Shown: positions 21,045 through 32,924, counted from the first letter of the stretch. The stretch: DNA of 64,000 nucleotides from Muscardinus avellanarius (GCA_963383645.1 OY726573.1:16952158-17016157), one strand, 5' to 3'. A program made the numbers and translations. The notes: generated from the sequence alone by a model not told the origin.

Positions 21045-21250
21045 CTTCTTTTTTTTTGGGGGGGGGTACTTGGATTCCTGAAAACCCTTCTACTTCCAGG
21101 CTACACTCCCAGACCTATTTTTATACTTTTTTTTTTTTTTTTGGAAACAGGGTCTCTTAAACCAGTGCTGCTGGCTTCAAACCTGCGCGATCCTCCTGTC
21201 TCCGCCTCCTAAGCACGGGGATTACAAGTGTGTGCCACCACGCCAGGCTC
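21045..21250 (-). mobile_element. Dimeric B1/ID SINE (type A)
   Basis: Antisense copy from the T8-G9 tract through GGGTCTCTTAAACCAGTGCT to TGTGCCACCACGCCAGGCTC. Confidence 0.85.
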
Positions 21251-21439
21251 AGAAGGAAATTTCTAACAAATAAATTAACATATAAACAGATGCTACAGCC
21301 TAAGCTCAGAAAATATAAAGAACTCTTCAGAACTGAGCTGCCTAGTTCACCTGGACTCTAAACATTTGAGAAAGTTCCTACTGGTCATTTTATGGCTCTG
21401 GGGGTAGGGTTAAGTCTTCACCCACAGAGTTTAGTGGAA

Positions 21440-21732
21440 TGGAGATCAAAGAGTTGGCTGTAAGTATGCAGATTTATTTCGAAGTCTTTTATTCTGCTCC
21501 ATTGGTCTGTGTGTCTGTTTTTGTGCCAGTACCATGCTGTTTTCATTACTATGGCTTTGTAGTATAAAATCAGATATTGTGATTCCTCCTTTATGGTTTT
21601 TGTTGCTGAGCAAAACTTTGGCTATTCTGGGTTTTTTGTTGTTCCAAATGAATTTAAGGACTGCTTTTTCTATGCCTTTGAGGAAGGACCGTGGTAATTT
21701 AGTTGGTATTGCATTAAATCTGTAGATCTCTT
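21440..21732 (-). mobile_element. L1 ORF2 3' fragment, antisense
   Basis: TCTGCTCCATTGGTCTGTGT, AGTACCATGCTGTTTTCATT and TTGTTGTTCCAAATGAATTT are the antisense of the L1 ORF2 C-terminal region. In the minus direction the frame reads [20 protein letters not shown], the conserved L1 block. It stops abruptly near 21732. Confidence 0.9.
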
Positions 21733-22058
21733 TTTGTGTTTTATTCAATGGTGAAAGTTGAGTGAGGAGGAAAGTGAAGTGATAAATGCAAGAATAGGGT
21801 AAAGCCACAGATCAAATAGGATGAGGGCACAATTTGGAAAGGTGGTATATAGTAGAGATGAGAGATGGTGAATATGTAGTAGGGTTCTAGTGACCAATGT
21901 AGGGTACTTAGTATAGTGATAGGAAGTGGATTTAATACAAGACAAAGAAGAGAAAAGAAAAAAGGAAAATGGATGTAGAAAAGAGAATAGGTATGTACAA
22001 GGGAAGAGGCTTGTGAAAGGTGTGGGGAAGAGACCAAACAATCAACCAACCACACACA

Positions 22059-22103
<45 letters not shown>

Positions 22104-22790
22104 ACACACACAAACACAGAATCAAAAAACAACAACAAAATAACGCAACCCTAGGAATATATGATTACTCAGCAGACTGCTCCTTTTCTGCTGCAAGCCT
22201 GGTTCTCTGAGTCTCTCTCCGTCTACGCTGATGGCTGGTATCAGTGGGGCTGGATCTAGTGTTCATGTAGGCGTTCCTCCATGTTTTCCACCAGTGCTGA
22301 GCCTGCGTCTCTCCCTGCCATGTAGATAGCAGGTGTCTCTGAGAGCAAATCCAGTGTATACGTAAGTCCTTGTTCTCCACAGCAAGGGCTGGGTTGGCCT
22401 GACTTCTCTCTGTTCCACGTCATTGGATGGTCTGTGGTGACCTCATGATCCTGCTATTTGGATCTAGTGTTAAGCATATGTCTCCCTCCACGCTTTTCAC
22501 TGATGCTGAGCCTGAGTCTCTACAAGTCTCTGATATGTCCAGTAGCATAATCTACCCCCACCTTCACTGGGTTGAACTGCAGGCAGCCAGAAGCTGAGGC
22601 CACGGGGTCTCCTCACACTGCATTCTCCATCCCTGGCTGGTGAAGAGGAGCCTGCAGTGTGCAGGTCCTGTGGGCTTGGCCTCAGGGAACATCGCTGACC
22701 ACTTAACCTTTCTTTATGCAAAGAATATGCCAGTGTTGTCATATTCTAGTGATACTGATTTTGGAAATCGGTGAGGGTGACTGGGCTAGA
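21733..22790 (-). mobile_element. Probable old L1 5' region, antisense
   Basis: A-rich stretch, (CA)n, then words repeating loosely about every 220-280 bp (CTGAGTCTCTCTCCGTCTAC, CTGAGCCTGCGTCTCTCCCT, CTGAGCCTGAGTCTCTACAA). The spaced repeats resemble a 5'UTR of an old L1 joined to the ORF2 tail at 21440-21732 with the middle deleted. Tentative. Confidence 0.35.
22053..22112. repeat. (CA)n microsatellite
   Basis: About 60 bp of CA with rare CT interruptions. Confidence 0.95.
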
Positions 22791-23200
22791 CTTAGTAATA
22801 TAAAACAATAATATATGTTATAATATTATATTACTACTATATGTACATACTACATGTACTATAGTATACTATATATAATAAAACCTCTTTTATTCAGGTG
22901 ACAAAATTATGTTGTTCAAATATAAATATTCACTGGCCAATCATTCAGATATTTAAAAACCAGGATAGAGCCACAGAATAAAGAAACGAGCCCACTAAAT
23001 CTACTGTTGTAGATATGCGTAGAAAAACTCCGTGGGGCAATTTGACCTCTAAGCATTTAGAGACTGTTAAGACATGATTTTCCAGAGAGGCTTCCTCTGG
23101 CTTCTGTTTTCACAGGGAAAAGCAGCACTGTCACCAGAAGCCATTAGAACTGGTTCTCTCAGATCCTTCTGGATGGCATCACAGCACTAAAATACCTGTG
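22791..23200. other. AT-rich then unique non-coding
   Basis: An AT-rich patch at 22795-22880 (TATATAATA words), then unrecognised sequence. Confidence 0.35.
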
Positions 23201-23202
23201 CC

Positions 23203-23396
23203 TGTCTGGGTGCGGTGGCTCTCACCTGTAATAACAGTATGTAGGAAGCTGAGACTGAAGGATTGCAGGTTCACGGCCAGCCTCAGCAACTTAGTGAGGC
23301 CCTTGCAAATTAGTGAGACCATGTTTCCAAATAAAAAATAAAGCAGGGCTGGGGATGTAACTCAGAGGTAGAATACCTCTAGGTTCCATCCCCAGT

Positions 23397-23398
<2 letters not shown>
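23203..23398 (+). mobile_element. Dimeric B1/ID SINE
   Basis: Head (TGGGTGCGGTGGCTCTCACC) and tail (AGGGCTGGGGATGTAACTCA), ending at CCATCCCCAGTCAAA and running into (CA)n. Confidence 0.9.

Positions 23399-23445
<47 letters not shown>
23399..23445. repeat. (CA)n microsatellite at SINE tail
   Basis: Pure CA run grown from the 3' end of the SINE. Confidence 0.95.
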
Positions 23446-23446
<1 letters not shown>

Positions 23447-24540
23447 GTCTTTTATGGAAACACTGGAATGTCTTTCCTTCTCCTCTCATAGGTGCAGGAG
23501 CTCAGGAGGCTGAGGGGATGCAGCCTCCCCAGATGTAACTGTTCTGAGTGCTTCGAAGCCCCAGAGGTTTGCCAGTTCTTTAGAGGAGTCTTATATCCAG
23601 GTCTCCTGCAGGGAGATCCTGCAACCCAGCATGCAGGGGCCATGCCCACAGTCAGGTTCCAAGCATCCTGGGTGCTATGAGATCTGCCTGTGTCCCTGGA
23701 AGTATCTAAGGTGGTGTTAATTAATTTCCCTTCCTCATTCACACCCCTCTCACAGGTCTCTGGTTTCAAAATCCACTTCCTGGACATGTCCTCTTCCACA
23801 ACCCAAAGTAGCTTAATGCAAGACAGAAATCTTATTCTGATCAGGGGCAGCAATCAGTCTCTAAGGGAAATCACATAATGACTCATGTTGGAAAAAGAAA
23901 TAGAAGAAAAGGAAGAAAAAATAAAGAAAAAGGAAGATAGGAAGAAGGGAGATAAAAAGAAAAAGAGTTAGAAAGAAGAAATAAAGAAGGAAGGGAAATA
24001 AAGGAAGACATGAGTCAGGAGAGAGGAAGGAGGGAGGGAATGATCATGGGGGCAGGGCGCCGGCTGGTCTGGCCTGCCCAGCAGATGGCAGCAGAGCCCC
24101 GGGTTGTCCTGGCACTGGCTTCAGCCATTGGGAAAGCCCTTCCTCATTCTTCTCCTTTCCACCTGCCAGGCTTCATAAGCACCTGCTGTAGAGCTGCCCC
24201 TGAAAATCGTCATTTAATCAAGCAACACATGTTGCCAACATCTCGCCCTTCACCATTTATCAATGGCATTAATTCAGAGGAAACCGGGAGCACTAATAGC
24301 TTTAGGCAGTTGTTTCAAAAAGGAGACATTCATAAAGGCAGACACACTGTGAGGGACAGCCAACCTGCTTAAAGTAGAGAAGAGGGAGGCACAGGGGAAA
24401 ATCCTAGACTGCCTTCCTCTTCCACTCTGTTACCACAGTTTTCTCTGCCATCAAGTCGCAGATATTTGGCTTAATGTTTGGCTTAATATGTGGTTTGCCT
24501 AGGTGGCCACTTGAACTCTCTCCACATTTAGTAACACTCT
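23446..24540. other. Unique non-coding with possible conserved segment
   Basis: Contains a purine-rich stretch at 23885-24010. The segment 24055-24360 then has balanced complex composition with homeodomain-type TAAT words (CGTCATTTAATCAAGCAACA; ATTTATCAATGGCATTAATT) and no repeat signature, and looks like a possible conserved non-coding element. Short frames here have no motif. Confidence 0.35.
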
Positions 24541-24543
24541 CTG

Positions 24544-24545
<2 letters not shown>

Positions 24546-24597
<52 letters not shown>
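24546..24597. repeat. (TA)n microsatellite
   Basis: About 26 TA units followed by a T run that merges with the tail of an antisense SINE. Confidence 0.95.
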
Positions 24598-24599
<2 letters not shown>

Positions 24600-24612
<13 letters not shown>

Positions 24613-24815
24613 GGTGGTCCTGGGAATGGAACCCAGAGGCTTTCTACCTCCGGGCTACACTCCCAGACCTATTTTTATATATTATTTGGAAACAGGGTCT
24701 CACTGAGTTCCTGAGAGCCTCACTAAGTAGCTGAGGCTGGCTTTGAAGCCATGCGATCCTCATGTCTCAGGCTCCCAAGTGCTGGAATTACAAGCTTGCG
24801 CCACCACGCCCAGCT
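24600..24815 (-). mobile_element. Dimeric B1/ID SINE
   Basis: Antisense tail (GGTGGTCCTGGGAATGGAAC) to head (TTGCGCCACCACGCCCAGCT), with a central GGGTCTCACTGAGTTCCTGA. Confidence 0.9.
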
Positions 24816-25505
24816 GTGATGTATTATTTTTTTAAATTCAGAAATTGGTGTCTGAGGTCTAATTTCATATTGTCAAAACTATGCCCTGTAATAGCCCATA
24901 CCAGCAGTGTCTTAGTGTCTTAGTGGTCAGATTATTGTAATGTTGGAAGAATTCCTTATGGGAAATGACAGGGTCCTGTAAAATGATAGCTGCTGGAATT
25001 CTACAAATTTAATTAAGCTAGGGCTAATTTGATAAGATGTATTGGGGAAAAGATTCACCCCAAAACTCTAAATTTCTGAAAGGAATTATTTCTTACCTGA
25101 AAGAGTCAGGAAGGCCCAAGACCCTAGATGGTACTACAGAATCAACCTGTAATTTCTGTGCTATCATTGATTAGGATCTTTCTACTATTCCACCTGTTTA
25201 GTGCACCTAGAGTGCTTACATCAGTATATCGACTAAAAAGGGCAGATTTTTTTGAAGCAATATTATAAGTGAAATCATGGAAAATTGACAATGTTGGAAG
25301 AAGATGAGATAGATAGGCTTACTTGTGTTTCATTTGAGATCCTCTACTTAGATTAATCTCAGTTAAATATAAAAGCCTAAAATGTTCAAGAAGTGCTTAA
25401 TGGCTTTATGCTGCTACATTAATGATTTATGCTCAATTGAAATGAGAATTTCCAGAAACATACTAGCAAGTAAAAGGAGGCATCATTGGTCTTTCTGTGT
25501 CCATC
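24816..25505. other. Non-coding, no recognised element
   Basis: AT-rich unique sequence; no supported exon. Confidence 0.35.
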
Positions 25506-25507
25506 TG

Positions 25508-25552
<45 letters not shown>
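25508..25552. repeat. (GT)n microsatellite
   Basis: Nearly pure GT run. Confidence 0.95.
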
Positions 25553-25555
<3 letters not shown>

Positions 25556-25809
25556 ATTTTAATCTCCTTTGAACAAAGGAGCAGCCTCAGCCTGGGACAA
25601 AGCCTGTGGGCTCAAGCCCAGGTGCACTTGCCCTATATACAATTTTATATCACACTGCTGCTTTGCAAGAACAAGCTGGGTGTGGCATTGTGCTTCCTCT
25701 TGCTGAAGAGTGTGGAAGGAAAGCAGGTGCAGAACTAAAATGGGGTCCAGGATGCTCCTGTGAAGAATATCTGCAGAGACATTTGCTCAGAAAAAGATTC
25801 TTTCCCAGG

Positions 25810-25885
25810 CCAGGCGTGGTGGCGCAGCTTGTAATCCCCGCACTTGGGAGGCAGAGACAGGAGGATCGCGCTGGTTCTTGAACCC
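25810..25885 (+). mobile_element. SINE head fragment
   Basis: GGCCAGGCGTGGTGGCGCAG through GAGACAGGAGGATCGCGCTG; truncated before the middle. Confidence 0.75.
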
Positions 25886-26038
25886 CACTCTGAAAGGATT
25901 CTATAGCAAGCATTGCCTTCAACCTTTGAAGGGCATTTTCAGCAATGGTAGTCTCTGAAATGGCTGTATAAGTTCTTTTCTCAGGCTCCTGATTTCATTA
26001 TCTCAATCCTTCTCCATTCTTCTTACCCGCTAGCAGTA

Positions 26039-26113
26039 AAAAAAAAAAAAAAAAAAAAAAATTACCAGTCCATTCATAGACTAATACCCTTCTTTCCAAT
26101 AAACACACAAACA

Positions 26114-26158
<45 letters not shown>
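26039..26158. repeat. Poly(A) and (CA)n microsatellites
   Basis: A run at 26039-26060 and CA run at about 26120-26157. Confidence 0.9.
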
Positions 26159-26159
<1 letters not shown>

Positions 26160-26199
26160 CCTGCTATTGAAAGCTTACTATGTTCCAGATCCTGTCCTT

Positions 26200-26385
26200 A
26201 AACAACCCATTGCCTGTCTTAGATCTCATTTGTACATCATTCTTTCTCATAAAATATTATTTCCAGATTAGCAATAGAAACAATGAGACTTTGAGAGGTC
26301 AAGCAACTTGTCCAAGGGCTCCTAAAATAGAGGAGAATTGAAAACTAGCCCCACCTGGCCCTGAATCTTATACTGTTCACATCCA
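26200..26385 (+). mobile_element. MIR SINE, ancient
   Basis: Core words AACAATGAGACTTTGAGAGG and GTCAAGCAACTTGTCCAAGG match the MIR pattern of AAACTGAGGCTCAGAGAGGTTAAGTAACTTGCCCAAGG. Confidence 0.7.
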
Positions 26386-26559
26386 TTATAAGGCCTCATC
26401 ACATTTTCTAAATTATGCCCCACTTAAAAGTATACTAAGGACACTGTCACAATCCACAGCCTCCTCCCTGGACCTTCACCTTCCCCCATTCATTCACCGC
26501 CTCCCATGTCATGAGCTCACCAGCAGCCTCTTTCCCTGTGTTTACATTGCACCAGCCTG

Positions 26560-27660
26560 TTCTCTTGGAGCTCCCAGCCTCAGGGAGCCACCATGCAGGC
26601 CTTCAGCACAGTTCTGGGATCAGCTGGGAGCCTCTCTAACCAGGGAAGGCCTGAGCATATGCTGCTGGCCCACCAAGTGCCCCTCATCTTGAAGAAGTGG
26701 CACGGGCATTATGCACAGTGTGGCCTGTTTACATTGCTAAATTATCTGTGTGGCTTTCAAAGCATGTGGTTTCCCCTGGGCAACAGCTGGGGTCTCCAGG
26801 CTGTTCATGGGCCTAACCTCCATGCCAGCCCTTGCAGATACAGGATCCAGGCCCGCCCATTGCTGAGCCAGCCCTACAGCCTGTGCTTTAGGTATACACT
26901 GGATTTAGCCAGCTATCTTGGCCTCCAACACCAAGAGGAAGCCATTAGAACTCTATGTCTACTCAGTGTCAGCCGTTTCCTACTGCCCCAGGCTCCATGC
27001 TGCCCTGTAGCTTTGTGCTGCAGCAGACATGGGGGCCAGGCTGTCCCATGGATCCCATTAATAAACAGGTCCTGGTGTCACCAGGCTATAAGATGACTCT
27101 GTGTACCTAGGTCCCAGGTTGGCCCTTAAGGCCCAGAACCCACACCAGCCTTCTCACACCTAGACTCTGCACCAGTACCTGCATACCCGGCTTCCAGGCC
27201 ATCTCAGCACACAGGCTACAGAAGGTTCCCACACACCCTGGCTACTGGCTAGTCCCGGTGCTCCTTGGGCTCAAGGCAGCGCCTGTGACTCTAGACTCCA
27301 GCTTGGCCCCGTCGATTCTGGCTCTGTTGTAGCTCTAGGATCATATGATCCTCAGACACAGGATGACCCCACAGCCCTAGGCTCCAGAGGACCAATGCCC
27401 CCAGCCTATTCCAGCAGACCAAGACCCAGCCAAGTGTGCATGGTGACAGTATCCCCCATGGACTGAGGCTCCAAGCTGACCTAGGCTCCAGGTCAGCCCC
27501 ATGAGCCCAAACTTAGAACCACTCCCACAGACTCAGGCTTCAGGTCTGTCCCAGGGGCCCAGGCACCAGCTTCACCCAATACCAGACCAAAAACTGGATC
27601 CAGAGGCCAGGCCCTTTCCAGCAGACTCCAATTCCAGGTCCATCCCAGACCCAGTTACTG
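26560..27660. repeat. Degenerate minisatellite, CCAGGCTCCAGG-type
   Basis: Words such as TAGACTCCAGCTTGGCCCC, CTAGGCTCCAGAGGACC, AGGCTCCAAGCTGACC and CTCAGGCTTCAGGTCTGTCC recur every ~30-45 bp, clearest at 27090-27660 and fading to the left. A 167-aa frame (26593-27096) lies in its left part, is Pro/Leu/Cys-rich and has no motif; it is regarded as non-coding. Confidence 0.55.
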
Positions 27661-27664
27661 AAGC

Positions 27665-27741
27665 CTGCTTCAAACCTGTGATCCTCTTGTCTCAGCCTCT
27701 CAAATACTGGGATTACAGGTGTGTGCCACCATGCCCAGCCA
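27665..27741 (-). mobile_element. SINE head fragment
   Basis: Antisense head: CTTGTCTCAGCCTCTCAAAT to GTGTGCCACCATGCCCAGCC. Confidence 0.75.
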
Positions 27742-28017
27742 AACCACTCCCATTTTAATGATGGAATTTGCAGTGCGTGATTTATAAAAATCTGTTAATT
27801 CCCCTCTTCAAAAAAACCTCTCACCAATGCAGAGAATGCTGAGAGAGTAACTCATAATTTTACAAGTGTAAATTAGGCAAGGTGATGTGATTAATCATAC
27901 TGTCTTCTCTTTAAGGAACATGCCAACTAATACATGCAGCAGAGATAGAATCAAACATTCAAATGTTGTAATCCCTGAAGTATTAGCAGATCTAGGCAAT
28001 AACTGTCAACACTGGCA

Positions 28018-28105
28018 AAGCAGAGTGGTGCGCTGTAATCCCAGTATTGGGAGGTTTAGCTTGGAGCACAAAACACCTCTGGGTTGAATCCCCAGTACCA
28101 AAATA
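28018..28105 (+). mobile_element. SINE with internal deletion
   Basis: Head start (GCGCTGTAATCCCAGTATTG) joined directly to the tail (CTCTGGGTTGAATCCCCAGT); the centre is missing. Confidence 0.6.
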
Positions 28106-28109
28106 AAGT

Positions 28110-31100
28110 ATGGAATATCAGATGATTTCTATTGAGTGTTGAATATATATTTCCTTTGGGGAGTCTATTGAGGAAGTGTCTACCAGTACCTGTATGGTAG
28201 AATGTTGGCCCTATGCCCTCTTCTGGTGGTTTCAAACGGTTTTAATTTCTCAGTCTTTGATCCATCTTAGTTGATTCTCATGCAGGGTGATTCCATTCCT
28301 CTACATATAGATAACCAGTTTCACAACATCCTTTGTTAAAAGGCTGTATTTTCTCCTGAATATGTTTTTGGTACCTTTATCAAAAATATTCAGGTTATAA
28401 ACTTGATCCTTTCTTCTGAGTCTTTCCTTCTGCTCTATTGGTGTATATGTCTGTTTTGGTGCTAATACTGTGCTATTTTTATGATTATCATTTTGTGGTA
28501 TATTTTGAAACCAGGTATTGTGATGGTAGAATTTTCTGGGTCTTTTGTTTTTCATATAAAATTGATGACTGATTTCTCTAGATCTGCAAAGAATGATTGT
28601 GGTATTATAATAGAGATTACATTGAATATGTAGATTACTTTTGGTAGGGTGGACATTTTGATTGTATTTATTCTGCCTATCCAAGAGCATGGGAGGTCTT
28701 TCCATCTCTGAAGATCTTCTTCAATTTCTCTCTTTAGTGCTCTATACTTTTCATTGCAGAGGTCTTTTTCTGCAGCAGACTGGCTCAGCTGGGCACAATA
28801 AATCTGGCACTGAGTCCGCTCAAGACCGAGTTTCTCAGAAAGATGGGCAAAGGCTTCGGTTGCAGTTCTGCAGCCACTTATCTGCAGTGATTTTTTCCCT
28901 TTTTATGAAATAAACTCCTTTAAGTTCCTATTCACGGCGCTAAAAGTGGAGATTCCTCTCTGGGAAAGAATCCGACATGGACAAATGCCTCTAGTGCAAT
29001 TGACACTTTATTACAAGAACCCAGAAAATTTATGTCCTTCACCAGTGAGATTAATAGTAAAAAAAAAAAAAAAAAGAAGAAGAAGTGTATGCACCACAAA
29101 ACAATAGTGAAGGACATGTAAACAAAGTAAAAAGACACTAGTTCTGCATTCAAGATTAGCTCTGGATCTTGTGACCAAATCCAGCCCCTTGTCTTTGAGC
29201 CCTGTGCCCTTGCAGACAGGCGGCTCCAAAGGGCAAATTCCAGAAGACACAGGCACGCCCAGGGCTTGGAGAAGACAGCCTCTCATGGAATCTCCTTTAA
29301 CTCTTTTCGGAACTTTCCATTCCTAGGGCTTAGTCCATATGGCAGGCATGGGGAGATATGGCAATCCAGGGGGATGCAATGGAGGTCTCCCAGGTTTCGT
29401 CCACATTGCCATCTAAAGTCTGAAAGCTTAAACAAGCTCATAACACAGTTTATCAGATAAACACCAAAAAGTAACATGAAGTTTTTAGATTTAGTTGTCA
29501 GATGTACTTCTCTAGCTGCTGAGCACTTTTCCTCAAATGATAGGCTTATTAGAAGCCTATTCCTCTTTTAATAATCCATTTTCCTATCACAAACCCTCTG
29601 CAACTTCCTTTTCTTTTCTGATTACCCTGATTCTCTCTTTCCCATTTGGGACAATCTTAGGATAAGCTCTTCTTCATACAAAATGCTTTCTTATTCTCAC
29701 AATATTTCCTTTCTTTCACACTTACACATTTATTATATCTGTCCTTTGTTCTGACATATTCATTTCTTAACCACGTGGCGCCTGCCTCCCTGTCTCGGGC
29801 AGCGCACATACTGGGTGTAAAGGTCAAGAATCTTCCTAGCCTTCAGCTCTATTGTATCAAGCAGTATTGGCTGCTCATCAACTAGGCTACTTTCAAGTCA
29901 CACACAAAGTTTATCTTCTCTGTATCTAAGCCGGATCACAAGGAGAGGGGGTAAACAGAGGCATGGTTGCCTCCCTTGCAAGTTTTTAGGGCTAATGACT
30001 TCAGCGGACTCTTAAGGCTTTTACTATAGGTTAATGATTAGAATGAAGGTCAGAGATAGAGGGGAAATCTGCATTTGTAATTGCTGTAACTGGAATGCTT
30101 CCACAGCATCTAAATTCTGACTAGATTTTATTACCATTTGAGCAAAGCCGAGGGCGTTTAGAGGCTTAGACAAATTACTGGAAATTTTATTTTTCACGGA
30201 CTCACTTTTTCTCACAGTCCTGATCTTACTTCACCGGAGCAATTCGTGTGGAAAGTTAAAAGAATCATTACCAAAAGAATAGTAGTTATGAAAGAATATC
30301 TAAGAGTGGGGGAGTACTTTGGCCAGAGACAACAATTCCCCTCGGGGCTCTGCTTCCTTTAAGGTTAGCCAATTTCTTGCGTGGGGATCACACGCAGGTG
30401 CTGAGGAAGAGGGGGCATTTTACCTCCTTGGTTAAATTTCTCCTTATGCATTTTATCCTTTGTGAGGTTATTTTGAATGAAATTGTTTTCTGGATTTCTT
30501 TCTAAGTGGAGTTATGATTGGTGTTTAGGAATGCTAATGGTTTTCACAAGTTGATTTTGTATGTAGCTACTTTGCTAAAATTATTTGTAACCTCTGGCAA
30601 TCTTCTGAGTGGACTTTTGGGTCTTCTAAGTAGAATTCTGTCATTAGTAAACAAAGATTTTCAGTTCTTTCCCTATTTGTATTCCTTTGATTCTTTTCTC
30701 TGGGCTTATCACTGAGGTAGAGGTTCAAGCACTGTGTTGCATAGGAGTGGTGATAGTGAGCAACCTTGTCTTGTTCCTGATCTTAAGCAAAATTCTGTTT
30801 GTTTTTCCCATTCATAATGATGCCTGTATGATTCTGAGGCAGGTTCCTTCTCTGTCCCTAATTTCTTTAATATTTTTATGATGAGAGGGTGTTGGATTTT
30901 GTGAAATGCTTTTTCTGCACCTACTGAGATAATTATATGTCATTAGCTCTATTAAGGTGATGGATCACAAGTATCGATTTGCACATGTTTAGCCAGCCTT
31001 GCACCCCTGCCATGAAGCTCACTTGGTCATTGTGCACTATTTTCATGATGTAGTTTTGAATGCTAATTGCTAATATTTTATTAATAATTTTTCATCTATG

Positions 31101-31740
31101 TTCATAAATGGCATTAATCTGTAATTTTTTTCTCATGGAATCTCTATTTGGTTTGGGGAGTAAAGTGATGCTGGTTTCATAGAATGAGTTTGGTAGAATT
31201 TCTTCATTTTCTATTGCATGGAATAATTTGAGGAGCGTTGGAACTAGTTCTTCTATAAAGATCTTGTAGAATTGACTGAGCCTGTCTGGGCCTGGACTTT
31301 CCTCTGATGAGAGACTTTCATTGCTGTTTGGATCTCTGCCTCCTACTAGACTATCTAGGTTTTCTCTGTTCTCTTGGTTCACTTTATGTAGTTGGAATTG
31401 CAACTTTACTTTAAAGTTCACTTTATGTAGTAGGAATTGCAACTTTCTTCTGTGTTTTCCAGATTATTGGCATAATAATTATTCGCAAAATATTTTCTAG
31501 TAGTGTTTTAGATTTATAAGTTATCTGTGGTGACATCTCCATTTTCATCTCTTATCCTAGAAATTTGGGTCTATTCTCTCTTTTTCTTTCACTGGCTAAG
31601 AATTTACCAATTTTATTTAATCAGTTCAAAAAAATCACCTTTTGTCGTATTGATATTCTGATTCTTCATTAACTTCTCCTCACTTTTGATTGAGTCCTGC
31701 CTTCTGGCTTTGGAGTTAGTCTGATGCTGTTCTCCAAGAC
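28110..31740 (-). mobile_element. Old L1 ORF2, antisense, split by an LTR
   Basis: Antisense L1 ORF2 words run from TTCAGGTTATAAACTTGATC and TTCTGCTCTATTGGTGTATA on the left (28110-28770) to GAGACTTTCATTGCTGTTTG and TCTCTTATCCTAGAAATTTG on the right (30418-31740). Minus-strand reading gives conserved RT-region blocks such as [19 protein letters not shown], with many stops and shifts. The LTR at 28771-30417 sits inside it. Confidence 0.85.
28771..30417 (-). mobile_element. Solo LTR (1.65 kb), copy B, nested in L1
   Basis: On the minus strand it runs TGCC...TGCA, with a near-perfect 6-bp target-site duplication (TTTTTC at 28765-28770, TTTTAC at 30418-30423). It aligns with the 43130-44638 element: both have a CTCTGGCCAAAGTAC block near the start, AGCTTTCAGA with a following block in the middle, and TTGTAATAAAGTGTCA (polyadenylation signal) near the end. 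No gag, pol or env frame is visible, so a solo LTR is the simplest reading. A 6-bp duplication favours a class II (ERVK-type) element, but the class is not certain. Confidence 0.7.
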
Positions 31741-32455
31741 ACTGAGGTGCAGTGTTAGAGTGCTAATCTGACGTCCCTTTGCTCTTCTTATGTGGGTCTC
31801 AGTGCCCTCAGTTTTCCACTCTACGCTTCCTCTGTATGGCCCATAGTCTTTGGTAGGTTTTCCCTCTTTTCATTTGATTCCAGAAATTGTTTAACTTCTC
31901 CCTGAACACATCACTACTTAGCCCTTCCCCAATTCAAACCCATCCCTCCCTCTCCTCCTCCTGTTTGGCTTGTTTGTGAATGTGCATCCTGGACAGCAGG
32001 GTATTTTCCACTTCTCCCCTCCCACCTCCCTCAGTCCTCCTCTATGTTTTCTCCTTCTTTGTCTAGAGCTCCTCCTATGATCCTTTTTCTCCCTAACATC
32101 TGCCTTTTTGGGAGAAGATCCGATTTGATTTACTTTTGTGACTGGTTAATATCACTTAGCATAATGTTTTCCAGTTCCAACCATTTCTCAACAAATAACA
32201 TAAGTTTGTTTTCCTTTATGGCTGAGTAAAATTTCATCATGTACATAGCCCATAGTTCTGTAACCCATTCCTCGGTTGATAGTCATCTAACCTGTTCCAT
32301 AGTTTGGCAATTGTGAATTGTGTAGGTAAGAACATAGATAGACATGCATTAGTTTGGTAGTTTAGTTTTCATTATTTTAGGTAGAAGTGGTATTGTTGGA
32401 TCATAAGATAGGTTCATTACAGGTGATATGTCTGATGTTAAGGTATCAATGTAGC
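31741..32455 (-). mobile_element. L1 3' end, antisense (separate fragment)
   Basis: CTCACTTAGCATAATGTTTT-type words, GTTCTGTAACCCATTCCTCG and CCATAGTTTGGCAATTGTGA are the antisense L1 ORF2 3' end; pyrimidine-rich sequence to the left (31790-32060) resembles the L1 3'UTR. Confidence 0.75.
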
Positions 32456-32463
32456 TTTTTCTG

Positions 32464-32466
<3 letters not shown>

Positions 32467-32504
<38 letters not shown>
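32467..32504. repeat. (GT)n microsatellite
   Basis: Pure GT run. Confidence 0.95.
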
Positions 32505-32505
<1 letters not shown>

Positions 32506-32514
32506 CTAGCGTTT

Positions 32515-32590
32515 CAACAAAAAGGCAGCCTGCCTCTGAGCTAAACCCCCAGGCCAATTTTATTTTTATTTTGAAACAGGGTCTCACAGC
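32515..32590 (-). mobile_element. SINE tail fragment
   Basis: Antisense ID-like tail (CTCTGAGCTAAACCCCCAGG) to TTTTGAAACAGGGTCTCACA, where a plus-strand SINE begins: the same nested arrangement as at 8441-8740. Confidence 0.7.
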
Positions 32591-32787
32591 CCAGCATGGT
32601 GACACAGGCCTGTAGTCCCACACTTGGGAGGCAGAGACAGCATGATCCCAGATTTCAGGACAACCTCAACAAGCAGGAGCCTCTCAACAATCTAGCAAAA
32701 ACTTTTTCATAAATAAAAATAAAAAATAGTTCTAGTGGTGTGGCTTGAAGGTAGAATGGCTCTTGGTTCAATTCCAAGTACCAAAAA
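32591..32787 (+). mobile_element. Dimeric B1/ID SINE
   Basis: Head (GCCCAGCATGGTGACACAGG) and diverged tail (AGTTCTAGTGGTGTGGCTTG; CAATTCCAAGTACC). Confidence 0.8.
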
Positions 32788-32850
32788 AAAAAGAAGGAAG
32801 GAAGGAAGGAAAGAAAGAAAAAAAGAAAGAAAGAAAGAAAAAAAAGAAAG
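32788..32850. repeat. (GGAA/GAAA)n purine tract at SINE tail
   Basis: A-rich SINE tail expanded into GGAA and GAAA units. Confidence 0.9.
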
Positions 32851-32918
32851 GTAAAAAAAGAAGATAAATAATTCAGGTGTCTTTTCACACTTCACTCAGC
32901 ACATATATACCTTCACTA

Positions 32919-32924
32919 TTTAAT
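32919..32924 (-). terminator. Polyadenylation signal ATTAAA of the lipoxygenase gene
   Basis: Minus-strand ATTAAA about 245 bases after the stop codon at 33167, in unique sequence just before the repeat-rich downstream region. It implies a short 3'UTR of about 260 bases. It is the only obvious signal between the stop and the SINE/purine tract. Confidence 0.5.

Noticed and set aside
26593..27096. 167-codon plus-strand frame as a gene
   Set aside because: Low-complexity Pro/Leu/Cys composition within a degenerate tandem array, with no domain or splice context.
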